Source: Lachnospiraceae bacterium JLR.KK002 (lineage in GTDB: Bacteria > Bacillota > Clostridia > Lachnospirales > Lachnospiraceae). Taken from it: 64,000 nt of DNA. The notes under the pieces are model-generated. The model was not told the origin of the DNA, made no database searches, and saw only the letters and a program-made list of their open reading frames with translations. Every line of letters begins with the position of its first letter. The stretch's first letter is position 1. The position numbers and the translations under genes are program-made. The DNA lies in assembly GCA_036941025.1 (NCBI GenBank), contig JAYMNP010000001.1, forward strand, positions 2,874,501 through 2,938,500. Reading direction: 5' to 3'. Positions 34,771 through 43,975 of this stretch are shown piece by piece.

Positions 34771-36504
34771 TTACAGCATTTTATCAATCATGGCCAGCAC
34801 TTCTTTTCCCAGTTTCTCTGATTTCTCATCTGCCTCGGCAAGGGAAGCGCCTTTTACGCCATAATAGAATTTCACCTTGGGCTCGGTGCCGGAAGGTCTG
34901 ACGCACACCCATGCGTCGTCTGTCAGATCATAATAGAGCACATTGGAGGAAGGAAGTCCGGTGGGCGCTTCCTGTCCCTCTGCCAGATTCCGGATGGTGC
35001 CTTTCTTATAATCTCTTGCGGAAACAACCTGGTATCCGCCGATTTCCGCCGGGGTGTTTTCCCTTAAGGTATTCATGATTTCCTGAATCTTCTCCAGCCC
35101 TTCGATTCCTTTCAGGGTGATGGCCTTTACATCGTCTTTGTAGTAACCATAACGTTCATACATGGCAATCATAGCGTCCCAGAGGGTCATATTTCTGGTT
35201 TTATAGTAAGCGGCCGCTTCGCACAATGTCATGGAAGCCACTACCGCATCCTTGTCTCTCGCGTAAGTTCCGGTCAGGCAGCCATAGCTTTCTTCCATAC
35301 CGAACAGGTAGGTTCCGTTTCCGGTATTTTCAAATTCCAGAATCTTCTGGCCGATAAACTTGAATCCGGTAAGCACTTCCACCAGAGCAATTCCATAGTA
35401 TTTCGCAATAGCGTCCGCCATATTGGTGGATACAATAGATTTGATAAAAGCTCCGTCTGCAGGAAGCCCTCCCTGTTCCTTTCTCTGGCTGATCACGTAA
35501 TCTCCAATCAGGCAGCCGGACATATTTCCGGTAAGGCTGTGGTATTCTCCGGTTTTGGAGTCCTTTACATATACTCCGAGGCGGTCTGCATCCGGGTCTG
35601 TGGCCAGAATCAGATCTGCATCTACTTCTTTTCCCAGCTTTAAGCCCAGCTGGAAGGCTTCTTCCGATTCCGGATTGGGATAGCTGACTGTGGGAAATTC
35701 TCCATCGGGCAGCTCCTGCTCCGGCACTACATATACATGCTCAAAGCCCAGCTCCTTCAGCACACGGCGCACCGGGATATTTCCGGTTCCATGGAGAGGG
35801 GAATATACAATCTTCATATCCTTTGCCACTGCGTCAATGCAGTCCTGCCGCAGAACCAGACTCTTTAACTCTTCAATATAGGGATCGTCAATATCTTTTC
35901 CAATGGTGACGTAAAGTCCCGCCTTCTGTGCCTCATCCTTGTCCATGGTCTTTACTGTGGCATAATCGGTCACTTTCTTTACCTCATCCATAATACCTTT
36001 GTCGTGGGGCGGTGTAATCTGGGCGCCGTCCTCCCAGTACACTTTGTATCCGTTATATTCCGGAGGATTATGGCTTGCAGTAATGTTGATACCTGCAATA
36101 CAGCCCAGCCGGCGCACTGCATAGGACAGTTCCGGCGTAGGTCTTAAAGACTCGAATACATATGCTTTGATTCCGTTTGCAGCCAGGCACAATGCCGCTT
36201 CATCTGCAAATTCCGGTGACATTCTCCGGGAATCGTATGCGATTGCCACACCTTTGGCCTGTCCGTTTACAGAGGCAATATAATTCGCAAGGCCCTGAGT
36301 TGCTTTGCGCACCGTATAAATGTTCATACGGTTGGTACCGGCGCCGATTACGCCGCGAAGGCCTGCTGTTCCAAATTCCAGATCCATGTAAAAACGTTCT
36401 TCTATTTCCTTTTCATCCTCGGCGATTCTCTGTAATTCCGCTTTGGTCCCTTCGTCAAAATATGGGTTGTTCAACCACTCCTGGTACATTTCCTTGTGAT
36501 CCAT
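34771..36504 (-). CDS. pgcA: Phosphoglucomutase / phosphomannomutase
   Basis: This enzyme interconverts glucose 1- and 6-phosphate, feeding cell-wall and glycogen precursors. The 577-residue protein belongs to the alpha-phosphohexomutase superfamily: the N-terminal GTAGLRGVIGAGTNRMN, the phosphoserine loop ITASHNPPEYNGYKVYW, the metal-binding ATDPDADRLGVY, the sugar loop GMEESYGCL, and the C-terminal phosphate-binding VCVRPSGTEPKVKFYYG. The start at 36504 has GAGGAGG upstream; an ATG at 36576 is rejected because it overlaps the -10. Transcribed alone from a 17-bp-spaced promoter. Confidence 0.95.
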   Translation of the reverse strand: MDHKEMYQEWLNNPYFDEGTKAELQRIAEDEKEIEERFYMDLEFGTAGLRGVIGAGTNRMNIYTVRKATQGLANYIASVNGQAKGVAIAYDSRRMSPEFADEAALCLAANGIKAYVFESLRPTPELSYAVRRLGCIAGINITASHNPPEYNGYKVYWEDGAQITPPHDKGIMDEVKKVTDYATVKTMDKDEAQKAGLYVTIGKDIDDPYIEELKSLVLRQDCIDAVAKDMKIVYSPLHGTGNIPVRRVLKELGFEHVYVVPEQELPDGEFPTVSYPNPESEEAFQLGLKLGKEVDADLILATDPDADRLGVYVKDSKTGEYHSLTGNMSGCLIGDYVISQRKEQGGLPADGAFIKSIVSTNMADAIAKYYGIALVEVLTGFKFIGQKILEFENTGNGTYLFGMEESYGCLTGTYARDKDAVVASMTLCEAAAYYKTRNMTLWDAMIAMYERYGYYKDDVKAITLKGIEGLEKIQEIMNTLRENTPAEIGGYQVVSARDYKKGTIRNLAEGQEAPTGLPSSNVLYYDLTDDAWVCVRPSGTEPKVKFYYGVKGASLAEADEKSEKLGKEVLAMIDKML

Positions 36505-36564
36505 GTTAATCCTCCTCGTTTTCCTTTCTGCAGCTTTTCCTTTCTCCGGAATCAAGCTACTTTT

Positions 36565-36593
36565 ATCATACTTCATGGAATGATATTTCTCAA
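36565..36593 (-). promoter_or_regulatory. Promoter of pgcA
   Basis: TTGAGA (36588-36593) and TATGAT (36565-36570) are 17 bp apart on the minus strand, about 60 bp before the start codon. Confidence 0.65.
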
Positions 36594-36615
36594 CTGTTTT
36601 TTGAAAAAACTGACA

Positions 36616-36796
36616 GTTCAGGGTAACAGTTCAGCCCAGGACTTTGCGCCTGCTGCAAAGTCTGTGAGAATGTGTAATGGTTGAGAAGAATCCGGCCTCT
36701 TTGCCGAAGGCAGACTGGAACAGGCCGGATTCAGTAACTATGAAGCCGCAGGCTGAATCGTTACAGACAGTTCAGCCTGCGGCTTCTCTGTTACAT
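36616..36796. repeat. Cluster of TTCAGCC/GTAAC hairpins between lipoprotein gene and pgcA
   Basis: GAAGCCGCAGGCTGAA (36742-36757) pairs perfectly with TTCAGCCTGCGGCTTC (36771-36786), bracketed by GTAAC and GTTAC. Next to it AATCCGGCCT pairs with AGGCCGGATT (about 36689-36731), and GGTAACAGTTCAGCCC lies at about 36621. Neither hairpin has a U tract. They may end or stabilise the lipoprotein mRNA and belong to the same repeat family as 4623-4651. No gene is visible here. Confidence 0.6.
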
Positions 36797-36807
36797 TGTT
36801 CCGTCTC

Positions 36808-38016
36808 CTAATTCCCGGTGCCTGAAGCATTATCGGGCGTTACATTGTTTCTGTTGTTATTGTTGTTATTGTTGCTATTATTGCTATTATTGTTATTGTT
36901 GTTATTATTGTTATTATTGTTATTATTGTTATTATTGTTATTATTGTTATTATTGTTATTGCTGTTGGATGTTGCGATGGTCTCATCCGAACTTTTATCA
37001 CTGAGCTTAATGGTCAGCTCCGCAGTTTTGGAATTGACAATCAGAATTCTGCTCCATTTCTCATAACCGTCGGCCTCTGCAGTCAGACGGTGGGTTCCGT
37101 AACGCACCTCCACTGCCTTGCTGATATCTGTCAGGTTCCCGTCCAGATATACTTTCGCATTCTCCGGCTCCACTTTAAAGCGAATCTGGCAGAATTTCGG
37201 CCCCTCGCCTTTCAGTTCATCCAGATTTACCAGAGTCTCCTGATTGGCCTCCACCTGAATTTCCCGGCTCCCTCCATATCCGTCATTGGCAACCGAAAGA
37301 AGATAACTTCCCTCCGGCACCTCAATCCGCATCTGAGGCGTAATCTTCATGGAAAGGAGATTTCCGATGGTAATATAACCGCCCTGAAATACTTCCGTAT
37401 TCTGCAGAGCTACGGTTCCGTGGCCTGCCATGACCTGAATGGTATAAATCTGTTTGTCCAGGCCTTTCAGGCATATGGTATCCTGTTCGCTGATGTCTGA
37501 AAGGGCAATCCTGCTGTTATTGTGAAAAATTCCCACATTGTCATCAAAGAAATATGTGGTGCCGCCCACGCTCACGGTCTGCATTTCTTTATCCAGGGTG
37601 AAATTATGCAGGTCATCATAGGAAAATACCGTGCTGGAAATCTGCACATTGGTCAGGGTCTCCCCTCTCCGCTCAATAGTTACCAGTTCTCCCGCTGAAA
37701 TCTGGTCAATGGTCAGATTATCCCCGTATTTTCCTTTGATATAGGTTGCCCCCGTATAATTAAAAGGTTTCTCACGGGTGGTATCCCGGTCCTGCAGCGT
37801 CATGATTTTCCGTTCCGAATCAACGGCTGTCACAATATACAGCTTGCCGTCGTCTTTGGGGACCTCCACTTCCTCAAGGCCAAGATCCTCGTTATCCCGT
37901 CTCCCGGTATAGATTTCGCTTCCGTCCGTGATTTTCTTCTGGCCGGTTCCGCAGCCTGCCAGTATAAAAAGCAACAGCAGAATCCAGCTTATCCGGTATA
38001 TTTTTTTCTTTTGCAC
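36808..38016 (-). CDS. PEGA-domain lipoprotein with poly-asparagine tail
   Basis: A predicted membrane-anchored lipoprotein of 402 residues. The signal peptide ISWILLLLFILAGCG ends in a lipobox with Cys22. A beta-rich middle (~55-240) follows, then a PEGA-like segment (RIEVPEGSYLLSVANDGYGG and VEPENAKVYLDGNLTDISKAVEVRYGTHRLTAEADGYEKW), known from surface proteins. The last ~60 residues are nearly all Asn with a few Ser, encoded by an AAT/AAC trinucleotide run at ~36849-36963, then NNVTPDNASGTGN. Function unknown. It lies between pgcA and cotS on the same strand. Confidence 0.8.
   Translation of the reverse strand: MQKKKIYRISWILLLLFILAGCGTGQKKITDGSEIYTGRRDNEDLGLEEVEVPKDDGKLYIVTAVDSERKIMTLQDRDTTREKPFNYTGATYIKGKYGDNLTIDQISAGELVTIERRGETLTNVQISSTVFSYDDLHNFTLDKEMQTVSVGGTTYFFDDNVGIFHNNSRIALSDISEQDTICLKGLDKQIYTIQVMAGHGTVALQNTEVFQGGYITIGNLLSMKITPQMRIEVPEGSYLLSVANDGYGGSREIQVEANQETLVNLDELKGEGPKFCQIRFKVEPENAKVYLDGNLTDISKAVEVRYGTHRLTAEADGYEKWSRILIVNSKTAELTIKLSDKSSDETIATSNSNNNNNNNNNNNNNNNNNNNNNNNNNSNNSNNNNNNNRNNVTPDNASGTGN
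36849..36963 (-). repeat. AAT/AAC trinucleotide microsatellite (poly-Asn)
   Basis: About 115 bp of ATT/GTT triplets on the plus strand, in frame as Asn codons in the lipoprotein gene. Changes in copy number would lengthen or shorten the tail by whole residues without a frameshift. Confidence 0.9.
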
Positions 38017-38070
38017 GCTTATTCCTCCTTATATCCCCGAAAGTCCGGCCCCGCGATTCATTCCCTTTTC

Positions 38071-39063
38071 TCAGGGCAAATCTCCAATCAGGTGCAGAAA
38101 ACTCTCCCTGGCTTCATTCTGGGAAATAAATTTATCCAGCTTCTCCAGATTTCTTCCGCATACCCAGGCTTTGCTGGTATTAAAGTAATGGTTTGCTATC
38201 TTCCAGAATTTCTCCGGATAGGCAAGGCGGATGTAAAGCTGCCGCATTTCCTGCTGGCTCAGCGCCCGTATCTTATGGTAGGCGCTCAGCATATCCATGC
38301 CCAGTCCCATATTCCAGTTGTGCTTTTCCAGAATTTTACGCATGAAATTCCCCAAATCCGACACCTGAATATCATAGGTGGCCTTTTCAAAATTCAATAC
38401 TGCAATTCCCTGCCTGGTGAACAGTACATTGTGCTGATTGTAATCCCCGTGACAGATACCGTAAATCCCTGCTCCGGCCCCGCTCTCTTTCTCCAGTTCC
38501 TGTTTCTGGATGCTGGTCACCTCCAGCGCTTCCCCGAAAAACATGTCGAAACTTTTCAGAAATGCCATCTCAAAATCATTTTTCTTTTTCCGGGAGGAAA
38601 TGAAATTACGCACTTTTTTCAGTTCTCTGGTATGGCGCTCATTTTCCTCTAACAGAGTATCTTTCCGGATTTGAAGATAGCCCGGTATTTCTTCCGGAAA
38701 TGTTCTCAGAATATTATGTATATCGGCAAGCTGCCGGATTGCCTTTAAAATATCGTCTCTGCTCTTCGTATCGCATTCTCTGCCTTCGTACCAGTCCCGC
38801 ACCATATAGACGGTACCGTCCACGTCCCGCACTATGGTTTTGCCCTCTCCTGTCCTGACCACACAGTCAATCCGTTCTTGTCCATGTTCCTTTAAAAATT
38901 CTAACAGACCGCACAGGAAATCTGCCCTTCCTTCGGAGCCTCTGTATTCTTTTAAAATTTTCAACCCCTGATTCGTATCGCAGATCCATGCTCCTCTGCC
39001 TTTGGACGTCTGCTTTACTTCAAACGGATACTGTTCCAAAATCAGATTTTCTCGATTATACAC
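38071..39063 (-). CDS. CotS-family spore coat protein (aminoglycoside-phosphotransferase fold)
   Basis: A 330-residue protein of the CotS/YutH kinase-like spore coat family. It has an N-lobe with TSKGRGAWICDTNQGLKILKEYRG and VYMVRDWYEGRECDTKSRDDILKAIRQLADIH. The catalytic loop is IYGICHGDYNQHNVLF, with a DFG-like position reading NFEKATYDIQVSDLGNFMRK. The usual catalytic Asp is there but the second metal site is altered (NFE), so activity is uncertain. The start is GTG with GGAGGGG upstream. It supports the sporulating lifestyle and is near other envelope genes. Confidence 0.88.
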   Translation of the reverse strand: MYNRENLILEQYPFEVKQTSKGRGAWICDTNQGLKILKEYRGSEGRADFLCGLLEFLKEHGQERIDCVVRTGEGKTIVRDVDGTVYMVRDWYEGRECDTKSRDDILKAIRQLADIHNILRTFPEEIPGYLQIRKDTLLEENERHTRELKKVRNFISSRKKKNDFEMAFLKSFDMFFGEALEVTSIQKQELEKESGAGAGIYGICHGDYNQHNVLFTRQGIAVLNFEKATYDIQVSDLGNFMRKILEKHNWNMGLGMDMLSAYHKIRALSQQEMRQLYIRLAYPEKFWKIANHYFNTSKAWVCGRNLEKLDKFISQNEARESFLHLIGDLP

Positions 39064-39135
39064 ATAAACCCCTCCACCATGATATTCACAGGCTTATTTC
39101 CTGTGTCTTTCTATCATATGTGAAAGGGTCGGATT

Positions 39136-40473
39136 CTATTCAGCTTTTCTTTCAGTTTTCAGCAATTCCAGCAATTTTTCTCTGGTATTGTCCTCCGGGA
39201 CCTCCAGCACGTGATCCAGCAGATGTTCCAGAACATCTCCCATCTCTTTTCCCGGCTCCATGCCCTCCTGAATCAGATCTTTCCCGTCCACGGCCAGTTC
39301 CCTTAATGTCAGGCACTGGTTTTTATCCAGAATTTCCTGATAAATCCGGCGGTATTCTTCCAGATAATCCAGCTTCTCCTTCCGCTTGTAGCGGTTTTTT
39401 GCCAGGGTATCCGCCAGCTTTACCTCAAATAAATCCGGATACTGGCGAAGCCCAACCCGGTGCATGGCCCGCCGGACTGCTGCTTCCTTCAGCTGGGGCC
39501 TGTGATCATGCCAGGCAATCAGAGCTGTCACTCTGTCTATGGTATCATTGTCAAATTTCAGCCTCCTGAGAATCTCTCCTGCCATACGTGAGCCTATATT
39601 CGGATGGCCGTAAAAATGATAGGTGCCTCCCTCATCCTGGGACTTACACACCGGCTTCGCCACATCATGAAACAGCATGGTCAGCCGGAGCACCTTGTCC
39701 GGCCGGATATTCTGAAGAGCCGCAATGGTGTGGTCCCCCACATTATAACAGTGATGGCGGTTATTCTGGGGCGTGTCCATCATGGCGTCAAATTCCGGCA
39801 GAAATACGGCGGTCATACCGGTCTCGTAAAGTGTCCGCATTTCTTCCGGATGGTCGGATACCAGCAGTTTCACCAGCTCCGTCTGGATTCGTTCGGGGCT
39901 GATGGCTCCAAGATTCTCCGCCAGGGAGGTAATCGCCTGCCTGGTCCTGTCCTCTATGGTAAATCCAAGCTGGGCCGCAAACCTTACTGCCCGCATCATC
40001 CGCAGAGCGTCCTCCCTGAACCGGTCTTCGGGATTCCCCACACAGCGGATTTTCCCTTCCTGCAAATCTCTGATACCGTCAAATACGTCAATCAGCCCTT
40101 CCCGTTCGTTATAGGCCATGGCGTTGATGGTAAAATCCCTCCGTTTCAGATCTTCAATTAAATCTGAGGTGAAGATTACTTCACTGGGATGGCGCCTGTC
40201 CTGATATTCTCCGTCTATCCGATAGGTAGTCACCTCAAACCCTTCTCTTCCTTCCAGAACCGTTACGGTTCCATGCTGAATGCCCGTATCCACGGTTTTG
40301 GGAAACAACTGTTTCACCTGCTCAGGAGAAGCAGAGGTGGTAATATCCCAGTCTCCCGGAACCCGCCCCAGAACAGAATCCCGCACGCAGCCTCCCACTG
40401 CCCAGGCCTCCCATCCTGCGTCTGTCAGGGTATCAATAATAAACTTCACTTTTCCGGGTAACTGTATTGTCAT
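39136..40473 (-). CDS. cca: CCA tRNA nucleotidyltransferase (class II) with HD domain
   Basis: It adds or repairs the 3' CCA of tRNAs. The 445-residue protein has the nucleotidyltransferase head WAVGGCVRDSVLGRVPGDWDITTSA with the catalytic Asp pair, RRDFTINAMAYN, and EDRFREDALRMMRAVRFAAQLGF, followed by an HD domain, LTMLFHDVAKP. The two tRNAs in this window lack encoded CCA and need it. GGAGACGGAG precedes the ATG. It starts 10 bp after yqeY, so the two are probably co-transcribed. Confidence 0.95.
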   Translation of the reverse strand: MTIQLPGKVKFIIDTLTDAGWEAWAVGGCVRDSVLGRVPGDWDITTSASPEQVKQLFPKTVDTGIQHGTVTVLEGREGFEVTTYRIDGEYQDRRHPSEVIFTSDLIEDLKRRDFTINAMAYNEREGLIDVFDGIRDLQEGKIRCVGNPEDRFREDALRMMRAVRFAAQLGFTIEDRTRQAITSLAENLGAISPERIQTELVKLLVSDHPEEMRTLYETGMTAVFLPEFDAMMDTPQNNRHHCYNVGDHTIAALQNIRPDKVLRLTMLFHDVAKPVCKSQDEGGTYHFYGHPNIGSRMAGEILRRLKFDNDTIDRVTALIAWHDHRPQLKEAAVRRAMHRVGLRQYPDLFEVKLADTLAKNRYKRKEKLDYLEEYRRIYQEILDKNQCLTLRELAVDGKDLIQEGMEPGKEMGDVLEHLLDHVLEVPEDNTREKLLELLKTERKAE

Positions 40474-40483
40474 TCTCCGTCTC

Positions 40484-40921
40484 CTATTTGCACAAACCTG
40501 CCACTACCTGACTGATCACTTTTCCGTCTGCCTTACCCTTCAGCTCGGCCATTACTGCTTTCATAATCTGGCCTTTATTCCCGGTTGCCACAATCTCCGC
40601 AAATTTCTCCGTAATGTAAGTCCGTACCTCATCTTCTGACATAAGAGCAGGCGCATATTCCTGAATCACATCATACCGGAGCTGATATTCCGCCAGCAAA
40701 TCCGTCCGCTCCGGAGGGCAGGTATCCAGCTGCTCTTTTGCTGTTTTCAGTTCCTTTAAAATCACCCGGTCCACCAGAGCTTCCGGAATGGCATCCCGGC
40801 ATCCCTCGTCGATGGCCGCCTTTTTTACTGCGGAAACCAGCGCGGAAATGGCGTCTTTGCGCCCCTTCTCCTTCGCCTTCATGGCTGCTATCATATCACT
40901 CTGCAATGTTTTTATTTCCAT
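40484..40921 (-). CDS. yqeY: GatB/YqeY domain protein
   Basis: A 145-residue protein homologous to the tail of the amidotransferase subunit GatB, which binds tRNA. Signature: LQSDMIAAMKAKEKGRKDAISALVSAVKKAAIDEG, then the EEVRTYITEKFAEIVATGNKGQIMKAVMAELKGKADGKVISQVV end. The family is common next to rpsU or dnaG; the role is unclear. AGGAGG precedes the start. It lies between the NlpC/P60 hydrolase and cca. Confidence 0.92.
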   Translation of the reverse strand: MEIKTLQSDMIAAMKAKEKGRKDAISALVSAVKKAAIDEGCRDAIPEALVDRVILKELKTAKEQLDTCPPERTDLLAEYQLRYDVIQEYAPALMSEDEVRTYITEKFAEIVATGNKGQIMKAVMAELKGKADGKVISQVVAGLCK

Positions 40922-40939
40922 CTGTCATTCCTCCTGTCT

Positions 40940-42172
40940 CTATAAAACTCTCCGCACAGTAATAATCGGGCGGTAAGTTGCGTTGTCATACCCTACGATT
41001 CCGTACGCAGTTCCTTTGGCGTGGACAATCTGTCCGTTTCCCATATAAATAGCCACATGTCCTGCATAGCAGATTAAATCCCCTGCCTGAGCATTGGCAT
41101 AGCTCACTTCTTTTCCCACGGAACGCTGGGAATAGGAATAGCTTGGGATGCTGATTCCAAAATGGCCATAGACATAGCTGGTAAACCCGCTGCAGTCCGC
41201 TCCTGTGTTAGGGTCTTTCCCGCCCCACACATAGGGATTTCCCACAAAGGATAACGCATAGTTCACCACAGCGCTTCCGCTTACTCCGGTGCTGAAAGCC
41301 GGATTTTTATTTCCGCCGCCTCCCGTATTATCAGCCGTACTTCCGCCGCCGCTGTTTCCGGAATTGCCGGAAGTATTGCTGTTCCTGTTGGCGGCCGCCG
41401 CTGCTGCCGCTGCCGCAGCTTCTTCCGCTTCGCGACGTTCCCGCTCAATCCGTTCATTTTCCTGAGCAATAATGGTATTCTGGGCATTGATGGTGTCCTG
41501 ATATTTTGCTGCCAGCGTCCGGGCCTCCTCCATCATGCCGCTGAAATTATCCACTTCATGTTCTTTCTGGGCAATGGTAGTCTCGAAATTCTCCTTTGCC
41601 ACCTGAAATTCCTGCTGCTTTACTTCCAGTGCCTGAATCTCTTCCTCCTGCTGCTGTTCTAACATGGCCACCTGGTCTTTGGTGTTCTGATACTCTGTCA
41701 GCAGTTCTCTGTCATATTTGTAAACTTCGTTGACATATTCCACCCGGTTCAGCAGGTCCGCAATGCTGCCGGATTCCAGAATACTGGTGAGCATGGTGGA
41801 ATTTCCCTTTTCATACATAAAGCGAATCCGCAGCTTCATGGCCTCGTACTGGTTCTTTTCATCCACTTTGGCCTGCTCCAGGTCTGCTTTTGTCTGTTCC
41901 AGCTCGTCCTGTTTCACTGCCAGTTCTTCTTCCAGCGTGGACAGCTCTATCATAACATTAACCAGTTCCGCATCCAGCCTGTCGATTTCGCCCCGCAGCT
42001 CCTGCTGCTGTTTTTCTATCTGATTTATCTCATTCTGTTTTGACTTTAAATTCGCTTCCGCTTCCTTTTTCTTCTGTTCCGCATCTGACTTCTTGTCCGC
42101 CAGCGCTATGGAAAACTGTGAAATTCCCATGACAATTACCAGCAATACTGCCACCAGCTTCTTTGACTTCAT
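40940..42172 (-). CDS. Secreted NlpC/P60 peptidoglycan endopeptidase with coiled-coil N-terminus
   Basis: A secreted wall hydrolase that cuts stem peptides. From 42172 (410 residues; AAAGGAG upstream) it has a signal peptide (LVAVLLVIVMGISQFSIALA) and a long coiled coil (~25-250) like those of PcsB/CwlO proteins. A Ser/Gly/Asn linker (~265-295) and a C-terminal NlpC/P60 domain follow, with catalytic Cys in GADCSGFTSYVYG, His in GHVAIYMG and a third His in VHAKG. An in-frame start at 42202 is rejected. It has its own promoter. The coiled coil suggests control by an FtsEX-like partner (inference). Confidence 0.93.
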   Translation of the reverse strand: MKSKKLVAVLLVIVMGISQFSIALADKKSDAEQKKKEAEANLKSKQNEINQIEKQQQELRGEIDRLDAELVNVMIELSTLEEELAVKQDELEQTKADLEQAKVDEKNQYEAMKLRIRFMYEKGNSTMLTSILESGSIADLLNRVEYVNEVYKYDRELLTEYQNTKDQVAMLEQQQEEEIQALEVKQQEFQVAKENFETTIAQKEHEVDNFSGMMEEARTLAAKYQDTINAQNTIIAQENERIERERREAEEAAAAAAAAAANRNSNTSGNSGNSGGGSTADNTGGGGNKNPAFSTGVSGSAVVNYALSFVGNPYVWGGKDPNTGADCSGFTSYVYGHFGISIPSYSYSQRSVGKEVSYANAQAGDLICYAGHVAIYMGNGQIVHAKGTAYGIVGYDNATYRPIITVRRVL

Positions 42173-42243
42173 GCAAATCTCCTTTCTGAGTAAACTCATC
42201 ACGCTCAGCCTGCCGACTGGTCATGATTTTTTTGTACAAAGTG

Positions 42244-42272
42244 ATTATAACATCATCTTCCCATGATAGCAA
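42244..42272 (-). promoter_or_regulatory. Promoter of the NlpC/P60 gene
   Basis: TTGCTA (42267-42272) and TATAAT (42244-42249) are 17 bp apart on the minus strand, 71 bp before the start. Confidence 0.7.
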
Positions 42273-42293
42273 CCGGAGAACGTTTGTATCAAA

Positions 42294-42330
42294 AAAGGCA
42301 GCAAAAGTTTTTCATGCTTTTGCTGCCTTT
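42294..42330 (-). terminator. Terminator of the SipL-like gene
   Basis: AAAGGCAGCAAAAG pairs with CTTTTGCTGCCTTT (14 bp), followed on the minus strand by a T-run, 13 bp after the stop. It closes the veg/sipL-like unit. Confidence 0.85.
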
Positions 42331-42342
42331 TTCGGCCTTTTC

Positions 42343-43902
42343 CTATCCCACTGTTTTGATAATCAGTATTTTATCCCCTCCTTTTATCTGCTCGGAAGGC
42401 AACTGGTTGGTTTTCACAATTTCTGAAATGGTGGTATAATTTTCCCTGGCAATATTCCAGAGCTGGTCGCCTTCTTTGGCAATATAGCCGATAATGCCGG
42501 GACTTTCCTGAAGTTCTTCCATATTCAGAGGTTCTTCCTCCACTTCTTTTATCTTATGAATATTCTGCTGCTCAAACACAATGCAGTTCAGGTTCAGCAC
42601 TGCTTTTACTTCCACCTGGCTGCTGTCTGTCATCACCGTGGTAAGCTGGTCGATTCCTGTCTGCAAATGATAACGGCAGGACCGGTTGATTTCCGGCACC
42701 TCAATCAGATAATGGAAGGGCAGAATGTCCTTCATGGAAGCCACCGGCATCCGGTCGTCTGCTGTCACATACAGTATATTAATCTGAAGGGTCCCTTCTA
42801 CCTGAATGCCTCCTTCCACAATTTCTGTCTGTTCCACCACCGCAGTCCCTTCGCTGGCACAGATTTGCAGTATGGGCTCCTGATTTTTGTCCAGACTCAT
42901 TTTTTCTGCAATTTTACATTTGGAAGCGTTGCGCAGCAGCAGCTTTTCAAAGACTGCCTCCTGATAAACGGGAGTCAGTTTCTCATTTACCGCATACAAA
43001 TCTGCCACTACCTGGTCTTCGCCTTCGGTAAATACCTGTATTTCCAGATCCATCACCAGTTCCAGATGGAGCATACGTTCTTCTCCGTCATAATCGGGCT
43101 TCGCCTCCAGCTCAATTCCTGCAATATCGTACGACACATCACATACCATGTCGTCGCTGCAGCCATTGCAGTCAATCATCCCGTTAAACGGAAGGGCTGT
43201 CTCTATCCACTGTAAATGTTCTTCTTCCTCCTCCCCTTCATATAAGACAAATACAAGGGCCTCTCCCTTAATGTTAAGCTGACTGTCCATCAGGCGCATT
43301 TCCACACTGCGGAGCTGGACGCTTTTCCACAAAACCTGCCGGATATTCGGCTTGTTGGAGGGCAGCAGAATTTCTTCTTTAAAGCGCCAGGTATCCTTTT
43401 TGGCCAGAAACAGTTCCATGGCCGAAAGGGTCTGTTCCAGAAGCTGGATGCCGCCTTCCCGTTCTGCTCCTGTTATAATTTCCTCATCGTAAATCTCATC
43501 AATTTCCGCCTCCAGCGCCACCAGCGCCTTTACGCTGAGCTTTCTGGAATTGATAATGCCAATGGACAAATCTTCCATTTCCCACCGCATTTTGGCTGTA
43601 TCATACTCGTTGGCCCCGTCAATGGCAAGGCTCTCCTGAAATGGAATTTCCCCGCTCATACTGTTAATCCGGCCTTCTTCCTGGTCGCTTCGGTATAACA
43701 GGGAAAATTTCAGAACGCCTTTCAGCCACACATGGTCCTGGGTGATGGTGGTTTCATCCAGCCGGATTTCTCCCTTATCCAGAATAATCCGTATCAGATC
43801 CGGTTTTGTGTCCGGCACATTGAAATCATCATCCAGGGTAATCTGTGTGGCAGCTTTTCCTTTTTCCCGATTCATATGTATATATTTTTTTGATAATTCC
43901 AC
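42343..43902 (-). CDS. DUF3794 (SPOCS) and LysM protein, SipL-like
   Basis: A 519-residue spore-envelope protein. It has two to three SPOCS/DUF3794 modules (ITLDDDFNVPDTKPDLIRIILDKGEI near the N-terminus, SQLNIKGEALVFVLY in the middle, and MPVASMKDILPFHYLIEVPE later) and a C-terminal LysM (GYIAKEGDQLWNIARENYTTISEIVKTNQL). This is the layout of C. difficile SipL, which binds SpoIVA. The start is a GTG at 43902, reading VELSKKYIHMNREKGKAATQ as in relatives; an ATG at 43965 is rejected. It follows veg by about 70 bp. Confidence 0.88.
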   Translation of the reverse strand: MELSKKYIHMNREKGKAATQITLDDDFNVPDTKPDLIRIILDKGEIRLDETTITQDHVWLKGVLKFSLLYRSDQEEGRINSMSGEIPFQESLAIDGANEYDTAKMRWEMEDLSIGIINSRKLSVKALVALEAEIDEIYDEEIITGAEREGGIQLLEQTLSAMELFLAKKDTWRFKEEILLPSNKPNIRQVLWKSVQLRSVEMRLMDSQLNIKGEALVFVLYEGEEEEEHLQWIETALPFNGMIDCNGCSDDMVCDVSYDIAGIELEAKPDYDGEERMLHLELVMDLEIQVFTEGEDQVVADLYAVNEKLTPVYQEAVFEKLLLRNASKCKIAEKMSLDKNQEPILQICASEGTAVVEQTEIVEGGIQVEGTLQINILYVTADDRMPVASMKDILPFHYLIEVPEINRSCRYHLQTGIDQLTTVMTDSSQVEVKAVLNLNCIVFEQQNIHKIKEVEEEPLNMEELQESPGIIGYIAKEGDQLWNIARENYTTISEIVKTNQLPSEQIKGGDKILIIKTVG

Positions 43903-43975
43903 AATAAAAACTCTCCAATCCTGAATATTTGTACATTTTATTCCGAATTGAAGAGTTTTATTCATTTTCCTTGTA

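Noticed and set aside
36818..37066. Poly-leucine frame on the plus strand
   Set aside because: It is the complement of the poly-Asn codon tract of the lipoprotein gene.
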